Source of the DNA: Aedes albopictus
Lineage: Eukaryota > Arthropoda > Insecta > Diptera > Culicidae
DNA length: 64,000 nucleotides
Assembly: GCF_035046485.1 (NCBI RefSeq)
Contig: NC_085138.1
Location: 295,226,256 to 295,290,255 of the forward strand
Reading direction: 5' to 3'
Shown here: piece by piece, positions 58,185 through 64,000 of the stretch
How the letters are laid out: every line of letters begins with the position of its first letter
Numbering within the stretch: the stretch's first letter is position 1
Position numbers and translations under genes: made by a program
Notes under the pieces: model-generated
The model's database searches: none
The model's input: the letters and a program-made list of their open reading frames with translations, nothing else
What the model was told of the DNA's origin: nothing

Positions 58185-59107
58185 CAGGGGATACTCAAAA
58201 TAACTGGGACAGGTAAAATTTTCACTTTTCAAAAAATGTTCAACTCGCTGTAACTTTTCGAAAAGGGCATCAAATGTTCTCAAAATTTTAGTGTAAGTTC
58301 ATCAACTAGTTGTGTATCAGTGGTCCGATTTTGGGAAAGATCGGGCCATTCTACACGAAGTAATAAAGATTCTAGAAAAAGGTATACTTATCCGATCGCC
58401 AACTTTGAGCTGTTATATCCTCGGATTCAATGAACCGAATGCAATGAAATTTTGATCATTTATGACTTATATAATGAACTTTGAAAAATAGTTGACTTAA
58501 TTTGAAATTATTAATAAGAAAAAAAGTTATAGCAATTTCATTAATTCTATGATTGCTTAGTAAATTTATCTATTTTTATATGCACCCCATTACTTTTTCA
58601 ATTTAATGCCGGCTATTTGGTTGCTTTCCTTTGAAACATAAATATATTCAAGTCAATTAGAGGGAATTTAAATTAACTATAAATACTATCTCGAATTTTG
58701 AAACGATGATGATGAAGTTTTGGATAAATTGATGTTATATTAGAAAAACAATCTTATCGTTATAATTTTCTTTCGTGTAAAAATTTTTAGGTTTGGTCAA
58801 AAGTTTTTAATAGCTCATTATATAAGTCATAAATGATTAAAATTTCATTGCATTCGGTTCATTGAATCCGGAGATATAACAGCTCAAAGTTGACTATCGA
58901 ATAATTATACCTTTTTCTAGATCCTTTATAACTTTGTGTACAATAGCCAGATCTTTTCGAAATTTTGACCGCTAATACACAACTAGTTGATGAACTTACA
59001 GTAAATATTTGAGAATATTCGATGCCCTTTTCGAAAAGTTACAGCGAGTTGAACATTTTTTAAAAAGTGAAACTTTTACCTGTCCCAGTTATTTTGAGTA
59101 TCCCCTG
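58185..59107. mobile_element. 923-bp palindromic element at a TA site, copy 2
   Basis: The ends CAGGGGATACTCAAAATAAC occur on both strands, with TA at 58183-58184 and 59108-59109. Same family and near-same length as 24732-25652. Interior words such as TCGGATTCAATGAACCGAAT and CTCAAAGTTG recur in both halves. No coding sequence. Confidence 0.9.
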
Positions 59108-59109
59108 TA

Positions 59110-59754
59110 CACCCTTCCAGGGCCTTCTACGAGTCGAGGGGAGCTTGGGCATCTGTCCTGAGCGAAAACCATTCATACATTCGTGTGGATTACCATGATT
59201 ACCACATTACTATTTGGCTGTTCGGAGAGACTGAGCTTCCAGATCTGGAACTGACTTCGTACAAGCGACTTGTTACCGCTTCCACAGTACCTTAGCCCAA
59301 ACAATAGGAGTTCAAACATGAAGATCAGGATCGATGCCTGATATCCTGATATCCAGGATATCCTGATTGTGGCATGCTAGCGAAGGCATACGACAACGGA
59401 CAATCTACGGATTATGGATTGGATGACGACGATAAGCTGGCATTCGTGCTGAACATCTCCATGAGAAACCAAAGGTGTAACAGACTTGAAACGGCAAACG
59501 GGTAAACAGTACGTTTGCCTCTGTCCTATTAAAACTTTAGCAGACCTCCGAATACTTTCGAAATCTGAACATCAAATTGGATAAATAGTAGGCTCGGACG
59601 TAACATTCCTAACCTACGCTGATCTGGCTCTGGACACGAACCCTATGAAGTAACGTGTTCAACCCTAGCTGAGCTTTCCTGTTTCATATACTACCAATCA
59701 CAATAGCAACTACGTGAATACTGTACTGTGCATTTTTGTCTAAGCAGGTTCGAA
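59110..59754. other. Unassigned stretch, perhaps LINE 5' part
   Basis: A compact nested inverted repeat of GATATCC/GGATATC lies at about 59338-59375. No gene is readable; decayed R1 sequence is possible because copy C follows. Confidence 0.3.
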
Positions 59755-60470
59755 AAAACGAAAGTTTATCAGGACGAGAAACAAAGTTGAAGCTATCATC
59801 GTCAAATCAAGTGACCACTCGTATGCGAAAGCTCTACGCACCATACAGATGAATCCGGATTTAAGGATTTAAAGGAGCTAGGAGCAGACGTAAAAAATAC
59901 CAGGCGCACTCGTTATCTAGATATTAACTTGGTGACATAAAGACATCCAAAAGCCAGCAGCTCTACCTACAAAGAGCTTACCGAGAAAGCTATGGAAAAG
60001 AGGACGGAAGTCAGAGCCCTGTGTCCGGAAGCAACCCTCCAATGATGGGTTTACAAGTAGGATCAAGTAGGTTTTTAAACTATAGCCATAAAAGAGCAGT
60101 GTGAGCTAGGAAATTTCCAGATCTACATCCGCATTAGAAACAGGTATTCTTGCACGAAGATGAAATCCATTAATTTACCGATCGATGCAGCCAACAAGGC
60201 ACTAAGAGTTGGCAAGATCAAGGTAGGCTGGTAAGTGTGCTTCCTGAGTGTTTTCCAGCAACCGGAAGGGTGCTGAAAATGTCTGGGTACGGCCACTATG
60301 TGGAATATGTGGAGAGGAAGGCCATAGCGCTCAACACTGCAGGAAGCCTATGAAATGCCTGATCTGTGCAAACACGATGAAGAGCAATCACCTGGCAGGT
60401 GACCGAAGATATCCGGCATTCGCTCAAGCGAGGGCAACTAAGTGGAGAGGCAAATGACTCAAGTCAATCT
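59755..60470 (+). pseudogene. R1 LINE copy C ORF1 (gag-like), decayed
   Basis: Plus-strand pieces align with copy A ORF1 in order: S-Y-A-K-A-L-R-T-I-Q, L-G-A-D-V-K-N-T-R-R-T-R, S-T-Y-K-E-L-T-E-K-A, V-R-A-L-C-P-E-A-T-L-Q, then A-A-N-K-A-L-R-V-G-K-I-K-V-G-W. Next come two zinc knuckles in frame 60248-60457 (C-G-I-C-G-E-E-G-H-S-A-Q-H-C and C-L-I-C...H). Many stops and shifts. Confidence 0.75.
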
Positions 60471-61150
60471 TAACCACTGTGATACAGCACAGCTTTTGCT
60501 GGGATTAGCCGTTGTAGAACAAAAGGGCAATGTTGCTAAGTACATATCATTTTGGAGTCAAACCAGTAATGTGTACTGAATGAATCTGAAAGTATCTTTA
60601 TATGTACCTGCTGGAGAGGGGCTGTCCATAAACCACGTGGTCATTTTTTTGGGACTTTTCGACCCCCCCCCCCCCGCGTGGTCATTTGTCCATACAATTT
60701 TTTTAATTTGTCCATACAAAATGGTCATTGGCTGAACCCCCCCCCCCCCCCCCCTCCCTCTGACCACGTGGTTTATGGACAGCCCCAGAGCCGTACAACC
60801 AGATGTTGGATAATGTGACAGAGGAGTTAATCGATCGAAGACCTGTCGCCGTAGCCGACGACATCAGCGCTTGGGCGTTTGAATGGGGTAGCCGTCTCAA
60901 CAAACCCAAAGGGGATCCGTCTACTGAAGGCTCTAGCTAAGCTAAACGTATACATCGCCAACGAAGGTAGCATCAGCATTCAGCGTGTATCGCAGGGAAG
61001 ATCGAGAGTCTATCATCGACGTCATTTTTTGCAGTCCTGTGCTGATGATTGCGATAAACTGGGACGTAAGTGAGGAATACACACCCACAGCGACCATCAA
61101 TCGATCCTGTATCATATTGGAGGCAGGGCTGGGGTGGAGCCAAGTAAACC
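60455..61150 (+). pseudogene. R1 LINE copy C ORF2 start, split by a MITE
   Basis: It begins T-Q-V-N-L-N-H-C-D-T-A-Q. After the MITE (60618-60786) it continues P-V-A-V-A-D-D-I-S-A-W-A-F-E-W-G-S-R-L and L-A-K-L-N-V-Y-I-A-N-E-G; further on T-H-S-D-H-Q-S is readable near 61080. This is the endonuclease. The G-D-F-N motif is changed to A-D-D-I. The frame is lost by about 61150 and no reverse transcriptase follows. Confidence 0.75.
60618..60786. mobile_element. MITE with GGGGCTGTCC ends, 3-bp duplication AGA
   Basis: 169 bp, same family as 32060-32221, with C runs near 60663-60675 and 60737-60754. AGA flanks both sides (60615-60617, 60787-60789). Removal restores A-G-E-P-Y-N-Q in the LINE. Confidence 0.9.
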
Positions 61151-61612
61151 ACAGCTAAACGAGCGGAGGCAGAAGACAGCGAACTTCAATTAGGTCGTGT
61201 CTGTGGTGTCGCTAAAGCTGAAGGGCAATTCACTGAACCTCAGCGCAGGTTGCGGTACTACCCCAAGCGTGCGATCACATAACATAAGTGGAACTCTGGT
61301 TCAAAAAGTTGATGCCTTTTCGATTTCGTACGCTGGTATACAGGGCATCGAAATGTCAAATGCATTATAACATTCACACACAATACGCGACGTGACACAA
61401 GACAACACTTATCGTTCTTACAATCGTCAAGAAAAGATTCAAAAAATTACCTTTTGTCGATCGCTTTCGGGCGAGATCTAGCCCATCTTCAGGACAATGT
61501 CCGACTGACTGTGTTGTGTTCGTACGTTGTTCGTATACGTCCAAAAGAAGAGAAGTTACTCTATCGTCAGTCTGCTAGGTCGAAGAGACACGCTGCGATG
61601 GGAGGGTCATCG
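61151..61612. other. Unassigned stretch
   Basis: Between R1 copy C and the Penelope fragment. The right half may be more Penelope sequence on the minus strand, but it is not readable. Confidence 0.35.
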
Positions 61613-61965
61613 TCATTCATCAATTGCTTTTTCGACCCTGTGATGAAAATGGAATCCCATGCATTCAAATGCGAAGATTTGTTGACATTTGAGCAGTTTC
61701 GCTTCTTCCCAGTTGATGTTGTGATTACTGCTCGCTGTATGAACTGCCAAACTGGATTCGTTTTGTTTGTTTGTGTCAACGGCATTCTTATGTTCCCTGA
61801 TTCTGGTTTTGAATTTCCGGCGTGTCTGACCTATGTAGACAGCTGGACAGTCCCTGCACGGAACTTCATAAATTCCTGACTGTTCAGTGCTCATCCGGAA
61901 GAACTTTATCCTTAAAATTGCATAGTAGTTCTCGTAACGTGTTGGCGCTTTTGCAATCCATGTCG
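61613..61965 (-). pseudogene. Penelope-like element GIY-YIG endonuclease fragment
   Basis: The minus-strand frame 61894-61613 encodes G-I-Y-E-V-P-C-R-D-C-P-A-V-Y-I-G-Q-T-R-R-K-F-K-T-R-I-stop-free to R-E-H, then S-S-L-A-V-H and I-N-W-E-E-A-K-L-L. This is the GIY-YIG domain, including the C-x-x-C insert, arginine and histidine typical of Penelope elements. Upstream, in another frame, N-T-L-R-E-L-L-C-N-F-K-D-K-V-L-P-D-E-H matches the linker that precedes the domain, so there is one frameshift at about 61890. The reverse transcriptase is absent. The domain would cut target DNA in an intact element. Confidence 0.8.
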
Positions 61966-62071
61966 TTGAAACTTAGATTTTATTGGGTTGGTTACTTTAG
62001 GGTAGAACGGTTCGCTAATCCTTTTTGTTTGTCCTGCTATTGGCTCCAGCGTTGTTATGTTCTGACGTTTT

Positions 62072-62201
62072 TGCCTTTCTCGTACACCAAGGTGTACCGA
62101 AAGGCTATATGTTCACTCCAAAAACGAAAATTTGATAGAGCCTCCGGAGGGGTCAAGTCTTATATACCAATCGACTCAGCTCGACGAATTGAGGTGATGT
62201 C
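62072..62201 (+). repeat. Dispersed Aedes-type repeat starting with a hairpin
   Basis: It begins with an imperfect hairpin GCCTTTCTCGTACACC / GGTGTACCGAAAGGC (about 62072-62105). It continues with CTATATGTTCACTCC, GTCTTATATACCAATCGAC and TCAGCTCGACGAATTGAGG, which I recall as very common in Aedes. It runs directly into the GT tract. Confidence 0.6.
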
Positions 62202-62208
62202 TGTGTGT

Positions 62209-62290
<82 letters not shown>
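62202..62290. repeat. (GT)n microsatellite
   Basis: About 88 bp of GT repeats with one TATG interruption near 62212. It is directly followed by a run of T that is the poly(A) end of R1 copy D. Confidence 0.97.
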
Positions 62291-62293
<3 letters not shown>

Positions 62294-63006
62294 TTTTTTT
62301 TCCTTCTAAACCATAGGGGGATAATCTGCTCAACAGACACCCTAACAGAAGGTTAGGGTAGTGTAGGTCTGACAGGCCGTCTTCTACAACAAAAGTAAAA
62401 TCCAGGACTACTCTCTCCTCGTACCCACTAAACCATTCCTATGGTCGCCAAACCCTACGTCTCTCCGGAACCACCAAGAAGGTATTGCTTCAGAGAGGGG
62501 CTAGTGCACATCGCACCCACAAGGTTAGCTGCGTAGCCTGCAGCAACGAACATCGATGACTCGCTTTGGAGAGTCCATCACGGTAGCATGCTGGCGCTTA
62601 GCCAGTTTCCCGAGTGGTCCTCGCCACTCCCTTTGTCCTCGGAAGGCGGGCAGAGTCAACCCCGCCCGCGCCCTACTGCTGAGCGGACATCAAGAACTGA
62701 TGCCCACATGCAACCCGATCTGACCTGCCCGCAAAGGAAGGGTATCACTACCCTTCAGGCCCTATCAGATGCATCCGTAGGTTGCTGACGGCAGGGTCTC
62801 CACCTGCCCCGACCCTTGCCGGGGACCCCTTTCCAACCGCGGGCTTGGATCCAACCCAGTAGACCGACGCCACGACAGCACCGCTACCGGGACTTCCTCT
62901 CCGCGGCCACTTAATCGTTGTAAGGGTCGATCTCGACCGCAGGGCACCGGTATGACCTACGAAGCCGACTCCGAACCCCTGGACCACCTCTTGTACTGCA
63001 TCTGGA
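62291..63006 (-). mobile_element. R1 LINE copy D: 3' untranslated region and poly(A)
   Basis: The T run at 62291-62301 is the poly(A) tail of a minus-strand LINE, followed by about 700 bp of GC-rich 3' untranslated sequence up to the ORF2 stop at 63007. The tail joins the GT tract without intervening sequence. Confidence 0.75.
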
Positions 63007-64000
63007 CTAGCCATTCTCCGAGTCCACGCGCCACCTCCTCTGTAGCTCCCAGACGATGTGGGTAATAGCCGTTGAAACGGCGTTCCAGCCAAACTCATCC
63101 CTACACATCCTCTGGACCAAGTTGTCCGGAGTTGTGTCCTCCCCGCATGTGGCAAGCATGCGGTCACGCATTGTGCGAAAACGCGGGCACACGAACAAAA
63201 CGTGTTCCGCCGTTTCCTCTGAACCATTGCACACTGGGCATTCGGGAGAATCCGCATGCCCGAAACGGTGTAGATACTGTCGGAAGCAACCATGACCTGT
63301 AAGGACCTGTGTCAGGTGGAATGTGACTTCCCCATGGCGCCTATTAATCCAACTATCTACCCTCGGTATCAACCTATAGGTCCACCTTCCTTTGGTGGAA
63401 CTGTCCCACGCGCGCTGCCATTTGACCATAGAGGCCATCCTGACAGTCCTGCGTATGCCTCTTGTGCCGCGCATTTCGAAGCACTCCATGTCCTCACTGA
63501 TAAGAATGCTGATAGGCACCATACCAGTAATGACGCAGAGAGCGTCGTGTGACACGGTACGGTACGCGCTCGCAACCCTCAGGCACATAAGCCTGTAAGT
63601 ACTTTCCAGCTTCCGTCGGTAGCATTTAGTACTTAGCGCGGTGCCCCACGCCGGGCCGCCATACCTAAGTATGGATGTAGCAACACTAGCCAGAAGCTTG
63701 CGCTTACTGGCGTACACCGCAGAGCTATTGGACATCATCCGGGACAGTGCCGCAATAGCTGTGGAGGCTCTTTTACAGGCATAATCGACGTGGCTACCGA
63801 AGGTAAGCTTATCGTCGATCATCACGCCCAAGTGTTTGACGGAGCGCTTTGACAGGATAGTACAGTCTCCTACACTGATCTCCGTCTGCTGCTCCGACTT
63901 CAGGTTGTTAACAACCGTCACCTCTGTCTTGTGGTGAGCCAGCTCCAGTTTCCTGGACCGCATCCACGCCTCCACAACCTTAATCGAGTGGTTGGTAGTC
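63007..64000 (-). CDS. R1 LINE copy D ORF2, C-terminal part, open to the window edge
   Basis: The 322-codon annotated frame continues upstream in frame to base 64000 (T-N-H-S-I-K-V-V-E-A-W-M), so the coding region is cut by the window. It begins in the palm/thumb (E-L-A-H-H-K-T-E-V, L-G-V-M-I-D-D-K-L), passes R-L-M-C-L-R-V-A-S-A-Y-R-T-V, and ends with the zinc-binding tail H-L-T-Q-V-L-T-G-H-G-C-F and C-P-V-C...H-V-L-F-V-C-P-R-F. No stop or shift occurs in this stretch, so it is the best-preserved R1 copy here and may be a recently active element. The W at the position corresponding to the copy A stop confirms that lesion. Confidence 0.9.
   Translation of the reverse strand, partial: TTNHSIKVVEAWMRSRKLELAHHKTEVTVVNNLKSEQQTEISVGDCTILSKRSVKHLGVMIDDKLTFGSHVDYACKRASTAIAALSRMMSNSSAVYASKRKLLASVATSILRYGGPAWGTALSTKCYRRKLESTYRLMCLRVASAYRTVSHDALCVITGMVPISILISEDMECFEMRGTRGIRRTVRMASMVKWQRAWDSSTKGRWTYRLIPRVDSWINRRHGEVTFHLTQVLTGHGCFRQYLHRFGHADSPECPVCNGSEETAEHVLFVCPRFRTMRDRMLATCGEDTTPDNLVQRMCRDEFGWNAVSTAITHIVWELQRRWRVDSENG

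Noticed and set aside
61822..62316. 164-codon frame ending in C-V-C-V repeats
   Set aside because: Antisense to the Penelope fragment and running into the (GT)n tract; a shadow frame.

Overview
This window looks like repeat-dominated DNA from a culicine mosquito, most likely Aedes. It is AT-rich and crowded with miniature and foldback DNA transposons. It carries tRNA-derived SINE sequence of the Feilai type, several R1-clade LINEs, LINE pieces with a craniofacial-development-protein-2-like endonuclease, and a Penelope-type GIY-YIG fragment. I recognise no host protein-coding gene and no rRNA or functional tRNA gene. Almost every long open frame is either a transposon protein or a by-product of tandem repeats. 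The species call rests on pattern recognition, not on a search.

Layout. 0-5.4 kb: a SINE tail, a 2.2-kb DNA transposon with Transib-like ends (CACGGTG, 5-bp target duplication) and inverted arms, then a 2.6-kb field of EcoRI-rich minisatellite. 5.4-18.4 kb: a composite flanked by a 23-bp direct repeat, five copies of a ~470-bp MITE family, a Feilai-like SINE, a 1-kb foldback and several small MITEs. 18.9-20.4 kb: 5' part of an RTE-like LINE. 22-29.2 kb: a satellite-filled hAT MITE, then a LINE whose ORF2 is split only by two DNA elements at TA sites; removing both leaves one 1039-codon frame. 29.3-34.4 kb: three large foldbacks, two with perfect 8-bp duplications, and a LINE reverse-transcriptase remnant split by a MITE. 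35.9-40.9 kb: a ~5-kb, nearly perfect array of an 11-bp unit, AAAGCAAAAGC. 43-48.2 kb: a decayed RTE-like LINE, minisatellites, a MITE, a foldback and a long (TA)n tract. 50.4-64 kb: four R1-clade LINE copies (three minus, one plus strand) with MITE, foldback and Penelope sequence between them.

Working logic. The R1 and jockey/CR1-group LINEs encode a nucleic-acid-binding ORF1 and an endonuclease/reverse-transcriptase ORF2 for target-primed retrotransposition. The MITEs and foldbacks encode nothing recognisable and would depend on transposases supplied elsewhere. Nested insertions give an order of events, because insertions into coding sequence leave readable target duplications. The clearest oddities are the 11-bp satellite, the twice-interrupted LINE, the Transib-like palindromic element, a GC-rich hairpin cluster inside an AT-rich foldback, and a LINE whose poly(A) end abuts a (GT)n tract.
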